Shown: positions 1 to 6,689, numbered from the stretch's first letter. The stretch is DNA of 7,872 nt from Actinomycetota bacterium (GCA_016870425.1 VGBQ01000123.1:1-7872); one strand, 5' to 3'. Notes: generated by a model not told the origin, from the sequence alone. Program-made: numbers and translations.

Positions 1-2
1 CG

Positions 3-200
3 CGCGAACTGCGTCGCGAGGGGATCCGCCTCGTGGACATCCGGCCGCCGCACACCGAGACGGGCCTGGCCCAGCGGCCACTGTCGGGCACCGCGCCCCG
101 CCTGCCTCAGGGTCTGGACCCGCAGCAGGTGGCTGACCGCATCGTGGCCGCGCTGCGTGACGGAGAGAAGGACCTGCCGAGCACGGCCTTCACGGGGTAG
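3..200 (+). CDS. Short-chain dehydrogenase/reductase (SDR), C-terminal fragment
   Basis: The last 65 codons of a gene that begins left of the window, ending in TAG at 198-200. The fragment contains a VDIRPPHTETGLA stretch followed by a G-x-AP-x-LPQGLDP segment and a VADRIVAALRDGEKDLPSTAF tail. This pattern is familiar from the C-terminal part of classical SDR enzymes, where the PPHTETG loop follows the last Rossmann strand and helps form the substrate pocket and its lid. The nucleotide-binding GxxxGxG motif and the catalytic Ser-Tyr-Lys would lie upstream and cannot be seen, so neither substrate nor cofactor can be named. The gene converges on the helicase gene across a 166-bp gap. An SDR is likely; a more specific product is not supportable. 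Confidence 0.75.
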   Translation, partial: RELRREGIRLVDIRPPHTETGLAQRPLSGTAPRLPQGLDPQQVADRIVAALRDGEKDLPSTAFTG

Positions 201-274
201 CGCACCTGCCGACTCGCTGTCATGCGTGGCTTGCGTGGCGAGCGTCGATCGATGGGGTCGGAGATCCGTGGCCT

Positions 275-323
275 GAACTTTGGGCGGATAGTGCCCATAG
301 ACGGCCGGATTCGCCCAAAGTTC
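275..323. repeat. Long inverted repeat between convergent genes
   Basis: Arms at 275-289 and 309-323 match at 14 of 15 positions. The outer 12 (GAACTTTGGGCG / CGCCCAAAGTTC) are perfect, and the one mismatch (G287 against T311) would be a G-U wobble in RNA. The loop is 19 nt. A shorter alternative hairpin, TGGGC at 281-285 with GCCCA at 293-297, shares the left arm. The element lies between the convergent stops of the SDR gene (200) and the helicase gene (367). That location fits a bidirectional terminator or a dispersed intergenic repeat. There is no U-tract on either side, so a standard intrinsic terminator is not proven. Confidence 0.8.
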
Positions 324-366
324 GCGTCGGAGGGACGCTCAAACTGATGTCGCGGCAGACGGGCGC

Positions 367-3300
367 TTACTGCGAGGCGCAGGCTGCGATGCGCTCGAGC
401 AGCCGCTTCTCCGACACCGGATGGGGCGTGCCGAGATGTTGCGCCCACAGGCTGACTCGCAGCTCGGCGATATCGGCGCGGGTGGCGCGACCCTCCGGTG
501 AGGATTGGCGCTCCGAGGGCAGAGCGAGGAAGGCATCCTCGACCCGGTGCACCTGCTCCATGCGGGTGAGGTCGCGGACCGCGTCGCGCGGCAGCGCGGC
601 TAGTCGTGTCTGGAGCGCGCGCAGGTAGCGCTCCAGGTCCGGGATCCCTCGCTCGCGCACACGCGCGAGCACGTGACCTCCGACGAGGTCCTCCAGATGT
701 GCGCCCGCATCGTCGTACGCCGCGCGCGCCATGGACGGTGGGTCAGCGTCGAGTTGCTGCCGGAGGTCCCACCACAGGTCCATCACGGGCACCGCGGCCT
801 GCAGGAGCCGGCGTAGGGCACTCACGCGGGTGCGCCGAAACTCGGCGCGCAGGCCGGCAAACTCGTCCGCCGTGAGTGGCGCTCCTCCCGCTGCCTCCAT
901 GAGATCGCGCGCGACAGCCTCGGATGCATCCTCGATGAGCGAGGCGACTGATCCCTCGGGATTGCGGCCGAGTGCGAGCTTGTCGCGATCATCCAGTCGC
1001 AGGTCGCCCAGCCGCAGAGGCTCGGTGAGGAAGAGCAGGCGCGCCACTCCGCGTGGATGCTGCCGGTCGCGCTCGGCGGGAGAGGGAAAGACGCGGACCG
1101 CGACGGTGCCGTCGTCAGCGGCCAAGAGGCCCGGCCACGCGGGCGCACCGCCCGACGTCGTGACCTCGCCCGGGAGTTCCGGCCACTCCGTCACCCCGGT
1201 TGCCTCGAGATGCGGAAGCGCCTCGCGGATCGCCTCGGCCGTGTTGGTCGCGCACGTCACGCGCAGGTGAGCCAGGTCCTTGCCGGCAGCGATCTCGCGG
1301 CCGTGGGCGTCCTCGACCAGGACGGTGGGCCGCAGGTGATCGGGCAGTGATGCGAAGGGCCAGTCGCCGGGCGCGATGATGACGTCGAATTGCTGGCGCG
1401 CCGCCGCGCTGAGGGATGTGCGAGGAGTCGCGGCGTCGATGCGCGGTGCGAGTCGTCGAGCCGCCTCCGGCGCGGGGCCCATCGCCTTGCGCAATTGCTT
1501 GGGCAGGCTGCGCACCAGCCCGGCAACGAGGTCCTCGCGATAGCCGCGGACATGGGCGAGGAAGGCGTCATCGGGCAGTGAGGCCAGCGCCGCCACGGGC
1601 ACGTGCACGGTGACGCCGTCTCGTGGATCTCCGGGAGAGAAGCGGTAGGAGAGGTAGAAGGCTCCCCAGGTGCCGGGGAAGTCCTCCTCGACGGGCAGAG
1701 CATCCTCGAGGTCCTCCGGCATGTCGAGGAGGTGGGGGTTCGTGAGTCGCTCGCGACGCCACCAGGCGTCAAAGGCACGTCCAGACGTGATGGTCTCCGG
1801 CACGCGCGAAGCGAAGAAGCGCGCGAGAGCGTCCTCGTCGAGTCGGTCCTCGGGAAGGCGTGCCCGGCGCATGCGCTCGCGCATCTGCTCCAGCGCCTCG
1901 GCGATGGAGTCGAGTTCGGCGTGATGATGTGCCCACTCCCCGCGCACGAGAGCGTGCAGGACGAAGAGTCGATGCGCAGCCTCGGCGTCAATGCGGTCAT
2001 AGGGGATGCGTCGCCCGGCCACGATGGGCAGGCCGAGCATGATGACCCGCTCGACGCACACCGCGCGCGCCTGGCGCGACGACCACGCTGGCTCGGAGTG
2101 CGATCGCTGGGCGAGTGCACCGGCGAGAGGCTCGATCCACGCCGGATCGATCCGCGCGACCATGCGCCCCCAGAGGCGTCCGGTGTCGACCATCTCGGCG
2201 GCGACGACCCACTCAGGCTTGGACCGAGCCAGTGCCGAGCCAGGCCACAGCGAGAACCTCGCGTCGCGTGTGCCGCGGTACGGCGGGAGGCGTGTGGAGC
2301 GCGTGCCCTCCTCGGGCGCGCGCATGCCGACGTGTGAGAGCAGGCCCGCGAGCACGGACCTGTGAATCGCATCTCCCTCACGCGACACACCATCGCCGGG
2401 ACCCTGGAGGCGCAGCGCGGAACGCAACTGGCCCACCAGGTCCTGCCACTCTCGCACGCGCAGGTAGTGGATGAACTCCTCGCGGCATTGCTTGCGGAAT
2501 CGCGTGGAGGACAGTGACGACTGCGCCCGCTCCAGGTGGTCCCAGAGGTTGAGGACGGTCAGGATGTCGGAGGTGGGATCCACGAATCGCGCGTGTGCGG
2601 TGTCGGCCGCTGAGGCCTGCTCCTCGGGTCGTTCGCGCGGGTCGCGGATGGCCAGCGCGGCAGCGATCACGACCACGTCGTCAACGCAGCCTTCTCGCTC
2701 TGCCTGCAGCACCATCCTGCCCAGCCGGGGATCGAGGGGGAGCCGAGCGATGCGGCGGCCGATCTCTGTCACGCGGCGCTCCAGCGCCTCGCCGGGAGAT
2801 CCGGGGCGGATCGCGCCCACCTCTTCCAAGATCGCCGTCCCCGCGGCTACCGCCCGCCGATCAGGCGGATCGAGGAACGGGAAGTCGGTGACATGGCCGA
2901 GGCCGAGCGTCGCCATCTGGAGCAGGACACTCGCGAGATTGGTGCGCACGATCTCGGGGTCCGTGAACTCCGGTCGCGCGCGCAGATCGGCCTCGTCGTA
3001 CAAGCGAATGCACACCCCCGGACCCAGCCGGCCGCACCGGCCTGCTCGCTGAGCGGCACTGGCCTGGGAGATCGGCTCGATGGGCAGGCGCTGGACCTTG
3101 AGCCGAGTGGAGAATCGCGACATGCGCACCTGGCCGGTGTCGACGACCGACCTGATGCCCGGAACGGTGAGGGAGGTCTCGGCGACATTGGTGGCCAGCA
3201 CCACCCGACGGCGCACATGCGGGGCGAAGACGCGGTGCTGCTCCTCAGCGGAGAGTCGCCCGTAGAGAGGCGTGAGCTCCACCGATTCGGCAAGGCGTTC

Positions 3301-4041
3301 GGCGAGTGCCTCGCGGGCGTCGCGGATCTCGCGCTCCCCGGTGAGGAAGACGAGAATGTCACCTTCGGTATCGCCGAGGAGTTCCTCGACAGCTGCGCAC
3401 ACGGCGTCCACCTCATCGATGTCCGCGTAGGGCCGATAGCGCACGTCGACGGGGAACGTGCGTCCGGAGACTTCGATGACGGGCGCGCCGCCGAAGTGCT
3501 CGCTGAAGCGGGTCGTGTCGAGCGTGGCGGACGTGACGACGACGCGCAGGTCGGGTCGCTGGGGGAGGAGCCAGGCGAGATATCCGAGGAGGAAGTCGAT
3601 ATTGAGGGACCGCTCATGTGCTTCGTCGATGATGATCGCGTCATATGCGCGTAGGAGACGGTCGCGGCGTATCGATGCCAGGAGGACGCCATCCGTCATC
3701 ACAGTGATGGCAGTGTCCTCTCGCGTGCGGTCGGTGAATCGCACGCGATAGCCGACGCCCGCACCGACTGTCGTGCCCAGCTCGTCGGCCAGTCGCTCGG
3801 CGACGGCACGGGCGGCGATGCGTCGCGGCTGAGTGTGGGCGATCCTCGGCCCGGACGACTCTGAGGAGGCGAGGACCTCGAGGAGCATCTTGGGGACCTG
3901 GGTCGTCTTGCCTGAGCCGGTCTCTCCAGCGACCACCACGACCTGGTGGTCCCGGAGCGCCGCGACGATGTCATCGCGTCGCCCCGAGACCGGCAGGTCC
4001 GCGGGGTAGAGGATGCGCCATCTCGGCGCCTGCCTCGTCAC
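367..4041 (-). CDS. hrpA: ATP-dependent DEAH-box RNA helicase HrpA
   Basis: A 1224-aa cytoplasmic superfamily 2 helicase (E. coli HrpA is about 1300 aa). The helicase core motifs are all present: Walker A GETGSGKT at residues 39-46, TQPRR at 70-74, DEAH at 139-142, SAT at 171-173, TNVAETSLT at 284-292 and QRAGRCGR at 331-338. By position, the helicase-associated HA2 region (about 400-500) and the OB-fold (about 530-600) follow. The remaining half corresponds to the DUF3418-type C-terminal domain typical of HrpA. In E. coli this enzyme has been linked to mRNA processing and, more recently, to rescue of stalled or collided ribosomes; the same role here is inferred. The start is GTG at 4039-4041, because no in-frame ATG lies between it and the P-loop. 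The N-terminus ahead of the P-loop is shorter than in E. coli. No clear Shine-Dalgarno precedes it, but a -10-like hexamer lies 6 nt upstream. The gene is intact and stands alone. Confidence 0.95.
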   Translation of the reverse strand: MTRQAPRWRILYPADLPVSGRRDDIVAALRDHQVVVVAGETGSGKTTQVPKMLLEVLASSESSGPRIAHTQPRRIAARAVAERLADELGTTVGAGVGYRVRFTDRTREDTAITVMTDGVLLASIRRDRLLRAYDAIIIDEAHERSLNIDFLLGYLAWLLPQRPDLRVVVTSATLDTTRFSEHFGGAPVIEVSGRTFPVDVRYRPYADIDEVDAVCAAVEELLGDTEGDILVFLTGEREIRDAREALAERLAESVELTPLYGRLSAEEQHRVFAPHVRRRVVLATNVAETSLTVPGIRSVVDTGQVRMSRFSTRLKVQRLPIEPISQASAAQRAGRCGRLGPGVCIRLYDEADLRARPEFTDPEIVRTNLASVLLQMATLGLGHVTDFPFLDPPDRRAVAAGTAILEEVGAIRPGSPGEALERRVTEIGRRIARLPLDPRLGRMVLQAEREGCVDDVVVIAAALAIRDPRERPEEQASAADTAHARFVDPTSDILTVLNLWDHLERAQSSLSSTRFRKQCREEFIHYLRVREWQDLVGQLRSALRLQGPGDGVSREGDAIHRSVLAGLLSHVGMRAPEEGTRSTRLPPYRGTRDARFSLWPGSALARSKPEWVVAAEMVDTGRLWGRMVARIDPAWIEPLAGALAQRSHSEPAWSSRQARAVCVERVIMLGLPIVAGRRIPYDRIDAEAAHRLFVLHALVRGEWAHHHAELDSIAEALEQMRERMRRARLPEDRLDEDALARFFASRVPETITSGRAFDAWWRRERLTNPHLLDMPEDLEDALPVEEDFPGTWGAFYLSYRFSPGDPRDGVTVHVPVAALASLPDDAFLAHVRGYREDLVAGLVRSLPKQLRKAMGPAPEAARRLAPRIDAATPRTSLSAAARQQFDVIIAPGDWPFASLPDHLRPTVLVEDAHGREIAAGKDLAHLRVTCATNTAEAIREALPHLEATGVTEWPELPGEVTTSGGAPAWPGLLAADDGTVAVRVFPSPAERDRQHPRGVARLLFLTEPLRLGDLRLDDRDKLALGRNPEGSVASLIEDASEAVARDLMEAAGGAPLTADEFAGLRAEFRRTRVSALRRLLQAAVPVMDLWWDLRQQLDADPPSMARAAYDDAGAHLEDLVGGHVLARVRERGIPDLERYLRALQTRLAALPRDAVRDLTRMEQVHRVEDAFLALPSERQSSPEGRATRADIAELRVSLWAQHLGTPHPVSEKRLLERIAACASQ

Positions 4042-4047
4042 GAGTGC

Positions 4048-4053
4048 ACCCTA
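4048..4053 (-). promoter_or_regulatory. Candidate -10 element for a leaderless hrpA transcript
   Basis: On the - strand this reads TAGGGT, matching the actinobacterial TANNNT -10 pattern. Exactly 6 nt separate it from the GTG of hrpA, so transcription starting 7 nt downstream would begin at the start codon itself. No Shine-Dalgarno is seen at a suitable distance and no good -35 at 17-18 nt. Leaderless mRNAs are common in Actinomycetota; their use here is inferred. Confidence 0.5.
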
Positions 4054-4212
4054 GAAGGGGTGCCCCGGGTGGTGCTTAACCGCGGTGGCGGCGGGCGAGC
4101 CAGTGTGCTTCCGCACGATCCCGGTCGCCGGCACGCCGCTCCTCAGGGGTTTGCCTCGTGAGAATCGAGGACCACACTGATCCGAACGGCGACATGGATA
4201 TCACTCCCTAGC

Positions 4213-4239
4213 GGGGCCTCCGCGGGTGTGCGAGGCCCC
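4213..4239. terminator. GC-rich hairpin, possible terminator
   Basis: GGGGCCTC (4213-4220) and GAGGCCCC (4232-4239) form a perfect 8-bp stem with an 11-nt loop. It resembles the U-tract-free hairpins proposed as terminators in high-GC Gram-positives. No gene ends just upstream on the + strand, so what it would terminate is unclear. A leader structure of the hydrolase mRNA or the end of a small RNA are alternatives. Confidence 0.4.
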
Positions 4240-4395
4240 TCGCGGTGCGGGGGATCTCCCCGACCGCTCTCCACTGTGCCGGAGCTGAGAGTGCACCGTC
4301 ATGGGGGGGATCTGCCCGAGTGGCGTGCGTCACCCCGCCTCTGCGGGGGCGACCCCGTCGCGACTCGCCCCTGCCTCCCGGGATTCAATGGGGCG

Positions 4396-5187
4396 GTGAT
4401 CTGGGTTTGGCGGGGGCTCGCGGCCATCGCCGCCCTCCTCGTGGTGCTCGGCATCGGGGTGGCCGCTGCGACGGGACCCATGACCGCCGCCCCCCGGCTC
4501 GGCGACCCCCCGCCGGCGTCGGTCGAGGCCACACCCTCGCCCACGGGGGTGGGGCCCATCCCGACCGAGTCCGCGTCACCGGGAGCGGTGACCTACCTAC
4601 CCCCGGAGGAGCGTCCGATGGCGGTGTTCCTCGGAGACTCCATCACGCGCGGGGCAACGATCGACACGACGTGGGGCGGCGTCACCGAGTGGTCGTGGTT
4701 CTACCGCCTGCTGGATGACACGGACGGGGTCGTGACCTACGGCGGGATGGTTGCGGAAAACGGCATGACCACGAGTTGGATGGCCGATCAGGTCTTCAAC
4801 GCCCTTGCCCTCGGCCCGGACCTGCTCGTCGTACATGGTGGGACGAACGATGTCTCGGGGGAGGTGGACCCGGCGTACGTCATCGCCAACCTCCAGCGCA
4901 TCAAGGACGCCGCCGACGCGGTCGGTGTGCCGGTGGCCGTCTGCACGATCCCGCCTCGCGACGATCCCGCAGCCGATGCGCGGGCGATGGCGGTCAATGA
5001 CGCGATCCGCTCGTGGGCAGCGGCCGAGGGCGTCATCCTCCTGGACACGGGCGACATCCTGCGGGATCCGCTGGGGGGCTGGCGCTCGGGCTACACCAAC
5101 GATGGAATGCACCCGACGCCCGAGGCAGCGGTCCTCATGGCGCGCGCGGCCGCTGAGGCCTTGCGACGGATACCCCTGGGGGTATAG
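4396..5187 (+). CDS. Membrane-anchored SGNH/GDSL-family hydrolase
   Basis: A 263-aa protein starting at GTG 4396. Residues 1-30 hold a hydrophobic segment after a Trp/Arg-containing start (a signal anchor or signal peptide). A Pro/Ser/Thr/Ala-rich linker (about 31-70) suggests an extracytoplasmic catalytic domain. The SGNH motifs are present: FLGDSIT with nucleophile Ser82 (block I), GGTND with Asn151 (block III) and DGMHPTPEA with Asp236 and His239 (block V). Family members are esterases, lipases or O-deacetylases acting on lipids, polysaccharides or cell-wall acyl groups; the substrate here is unknown. The frame is open back to GTG 4228, but the 56 extra residues would be Cys/Trp/Arg-rich sequence ahead of the membrane segment and would span a hairpin, so I prefer 4396. 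A weak -10-like TTCAAT lies 6 nt upstream. The stop codon overlaps the palindromic operator of the next gene. Confidence 0.85.
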   Translation: MIWVWRGLAAIAALLVVLGIGVAAATGPMTAAPRLGDPPPASVEATPSPTGVGPIPTESASPGAVTYLPPEERPMAVFLGDSITRGATIDTTWGGVTEWSWFYRLLDDTDGVVTYGGMVAENGMTTSWMADQVFNALALGPDLLVVHGGTNDVSGEVDPAYVIANLQRIKDAADAVGVPVAVCTIPPRDDPAADARAMAVNDAIRSWAAAEGVILLDTGDILRDPLGGWRSGYTNDGMHPTPEAAVLMARAAAEALRRIPLGV

Positions 5188-5190
5188 CCT
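5161..5190 (+). promoter_or_regulatory. Candidate promoter of the MBL/rhodanese gene
   Basis: TTGCGA at 5161-5166 and TAGCCT at 5185-5190 are separated by 18 nt, a reasonable -35/-10 pair for an actinobacterial housekeeping promoter. Transcription would start near 5197. The whole element lies in the last codons of the hydrolase gene, and a palindrome fills the spacer. The match to consensus is modest, so the call rests mainly on position. Confidence 0.45.
5170..5185. promoter_or_regulatory. CsoR/CstR-like palindromic operator
   Basis: ATACCCC (5170-5176) and GGGGTAT (5179-5185) form a perfect 7-bp inverted repeat around a 2-bp centre. The TACCCC...GGGGTA layout resembles the G-tract operators bound by the CsoR/RcnR/FrmR/CstR family of all-helical tetrameric repressors. 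CstR operators control persulfide-detoxification genes that include MBL/rhodanese fusions. The site lies 34 bp ahead of such a gene and within its candidate promoter spacer, where bound repressor would block RNA polymerase. The palindrome is seen directly; the regulator is inferred and not encoded in this window. Confidence 0.65.
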
Positions 5191-5202
5191 GGTGGTACCA
5201 CC
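5191..5202. promoter_or_regulatory. Perfect 12-bp palindrome at the predicted transcription start
   Basis: GGTGGTACCACC is its own reverse complement. It begins 5 bp after the CsoR-like palindrome and ends just before the Shine-Dalgarno sequence, covering the expected transcription start near 5197. It may be a second operator for the same or another dimeric regulator. It cannot form a stable RNA hairpin without losing its central base pairs. Confidence 0.45.
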
Positions 5203-5204
5203 AC

Positions 5205-5211
5205 GAGGAGG
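5205..5211 (+). promoter_or_regulatory. Strong Shine-Dalgarno sequence
   Basis: GAGGAGG lies 8 nt ahead of the ATG at 5220 and fixes that start. It is the only strong ribosome binding site in the window; the GTG starts at 4041, 4396 and 6696 lack one. Confidence 0.85.
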
Positions 5212-5219
5212 CTCGCACC

Positions 5220-6686
5220 ATGACCGCACCCGGCAGCCCGCACGTCATCGCCCTTGACTCGACGGGTCTGGGTGACCGCAGTTATCTCGTGCACGACGGC
5301 CAGAGCGCCCTGGTTGTCGATCCACAGCGCGACTACGACCGCATCGAGCACCTGGCCGCCGAGCACGGCGTGCGCATCACTCACGTGGCCGAGACCCACT
5401 TCCACAATGACTACGTCAGCGGTGGCATCGAGTTGGCACGCAAGCACGGTGCGGAGTACATCGTGCCCTCCGGTTTCGACATCGGGTACGCCGCGACGCA
5501 GGTGAGCGACGGCGACACCTTCGGCGTCGGCGCTCTCGCCGTGGAGGCAATCCACACGCCGGGACACACGCCCAATCACATGTCCTACTCCGTGCGCATC
5601 GGTGACAACGCCGTGGTGTTCACCGGAGGCGGCCTGCTCTACGGCAGCGTCGGGCGGCCCGACCTCGTGGCACCTGACTTGACGGTCCAGCAGGCCCACG
5701 ACCAGTGGCACTCCGCGCGCAAGCTCGCCGACCGGCTCGGCGACGAGACGCCGATCTTCCCCACGCATGGCTTCGGCTCGTTCTGCGCGGCGACGCAGGC
5801 CCAGGGGCTGTCGTCGACCATCGGCCACGAGAAGGCGAGCAACCCGGTCCTGACCGAGGCCGAGCAGGAGTTCGTCGACACGCTGCTCGCTGGCCTCGAT
5901 GTGTTCCCGGCGTACTACGCGCACATGGGCCCGGCCAATGTGACCGGCCCCGGCGAGGTGGATCTCGCGCCACCGCAGCCCGTGGACCCCGCCGAGTTGC
6001 TTGCCCGCGCGCGCAGGGGGGAGTGGATCGTGGACCTGAGGTCGCGCGAGGTCTTCGCCGCGGGCCACGTGCCCGGGGCGGTCAACTTCGACCTCAGCGG
6101 ATCGTTCATCAACTACCTCGCCTGGATGATGCCGTGGGGCGCGCCGGTCACGCTGCTGGGTGCCACTCCTGAGCAGGTGGCCCAGGCCCAGCGCGAGCTT
6201 GTCCGCGTGGGCATCGACCAGCTCTCGGGGGCGGCCGTCGGCGGACCCGAGACCTGGCTGGAGGATTCAGTGCAGGCCGCCACGCTGCGCCGCATCTCCT
6301 TCTCCGATCTCGCGCAGGAGGCTGCGGACATGCATGCGCCGTACATCGTCGACACGCGCCAGATCCTGGAGTGGGAGGCCGGGCACGTCGCGGGAGCGCA
6401 CTTCATCCCCTTCTACGAGGTGGCGGATCGACTCGGCGAGATCCCGAGGGATCGCCCCGTCTACGTCTACTGCAGATCGGGCTACCGCGCCGCGGCGGTC
6501 TCGTCGCTTCTGCAGCACGAGGGCTTCGCCAACGTCGTGCTCGTGGACGACATGTTCGCCCACGCCGGCGAGGCTGGCTTCACCATCGAGGCGACACCGG
6601 CCCCCGATCGAGAGCCGGGATGGACCTGGATCGCGTCCCGCGCCGCAGTGCGCTCCTACTCCGAGACCTCGGGAGTCAACGCCTAG
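5220..6686 (+). CDS. MBL-fold/double-rhodanese protein (CstB/ETHE1-related, probable persulfide handling)
   Basis: A 488-aa, probably cytoplasmic protein in three parts. An N-terminal metallo-beta-lactamase domain (about 1-245) carries ETHFHNDYVSG (His60, His62, Asp64, Tyr65), HTPGHT (His116), FTGGGLLYGSVGRPDL (134-149) and PTHGFGSFC (His183). A first rhodanese domain follows (about 255-345; VDLRSREVFAAGHVPGAVNF), with no Cys at its active-site loop near 311-319. A second rhodanese domain (about 360-455) has the CRSGYR loop with Cys418. ETHE1/CstB-type relatives oxidise glutathione or low-molecular-weight persulfides and move sulfane sulfur between thiols. In ETHE1 iron is held by two His and one Asp. 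Here the Asp position (the TGD motif) is Gly137, and the usual final His of HxHxDH is Tyr65, so dioxygenase activity is uncertain. I recall the HNDY form as a recurrent actinobacterial subgroup. The strong Shine-Dalgarno and upstream operator suggest sulfur-responsive control. The lyase gene follows after 9 bp. Confidence 0.9.
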   Translation: MTAPGSPHVIALDSTGLGDRSYLVHDGQSALVVDPQRDYDRIEHLAAEHGVRITHVAETHFHNDYVSGGIELARKHGAEYIVPSGFDIGYAATQVSDGDTFGVGALAVEAIHTPGHTPNHMSYSVRIGDNAVVFTGGGLLYGSVGRPDLVAPDLTVQQAHDQWHSARKLADRLGDETPIFPTHGFGSFCAATQAQGLSSTIGHEKASNPVLTEAEQEFVDTLLAGLDVFPAYYAHMGPANVTGPGEVDLAPPQPVDPAELLARARRGEWIVDLRSREVFAAGHVPGAVNFDLSGSFINYLAWMMPWGAPVTLLGATPEQVAQAQRELVRVGIDQLSGAAVGGPETWLEDSVQAATLRRISFSDLAQEAADMHAPYIVDTRQILEWEAGHVAGAHFIPFYEVADRLGEIPRDRPVYVYCRSGYRAAAVSSLLQHEGFANVVLVDDMFAHAGEAGFTIEATPAPDREPGWTWIASRAAVRSYSETSGVNA

Positions 6687-6689
6687 GCT
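6684..6689 (+). promoter_or_regulatory. Candidate -10 element for a leaderless lyase transcript
   Basis: TAGGCT overlaps the TAG stop of the MBL/rhodanese gene and lies exactly 6 nt ahead of the GTG at 6696, the same geometry as at hrpA. No Shine-Dalgarno is present. The lyase may therefore have its own internal promoter and a leaderless mRNA as well as read-through from upstream. The stop codon constrains three of the six bases, so chance is possible. Confidence 0.4.

Larger units (their letters stand above)
4042..4395. other. Intergenic region between divergent hrpA and hydrolase genes
   Basis: About 354 bp separate the hrpA start from the start chosen for the SGNH hydrolase. I find no tRNA, no recognisable structured RNA and no convincing small gene. 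The contents I can support are the hrpA -10 candidate next to its start, a weak short stem (CCTCG 4154-4158 with CGAGG 4166-4170), an 8-bp hairpin at 4213-4239, a 6-bp hairpin at 4333-4348 and several G-tracts. The hydrolase reading frame stays open back to a GTG at 4228, so part of this region could be coding if that start were used. Confidence 0.6.

Noticed and set aside
224..239. Short direct repeat GCGTGGC-TT-GCGTGGC after the SDR stop
   Set aside because: Two 7-bp copies in GC-rich DNA are within chance, and no functional context is visible.
1603..3654. Long + strand open frames antisense to hrpA (244 aa at 1603-2337, 253 aa at 2893-3654)
   Set aside because: They lie wholly inside an intact helicase gene with all motifs, have Arg/Ser/Pro-rich or featureless translations, and no recognisable domains. 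Such shadows are expected in GC-rich coding DNA.
4042..4230. tRNA, SRP RNA or other known structured RNA in the divergent gap
   Set aside because: I looked for tRNA T-arm and acceptor patterns and for the conserved SRP RNA core and found none.
4228..4395. Longer start (GTG 4228) for the SGNH hydrolase
   Set aside because: It would add 56 residues of atypical Cys/Trp/Arg-rich sequence ahead of the membrane segment and translate through hairpins. GTG 4396 puts the hydrophobic segment at the N-terminus, as expected. The longer form is not strictly excluded.
4246..4417. Degenerate CRISPR array suggested by recurrent GGGGG-containing units near 4249, 4305, 4345 and 4412
   Set aside because: Spacings of 56, 40 and 67 are irregular, similarity outside the G-tracts is poor, and no cas genes are present. 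Only the single hairpin at 4333-4348 is kept, as a low-interest note.
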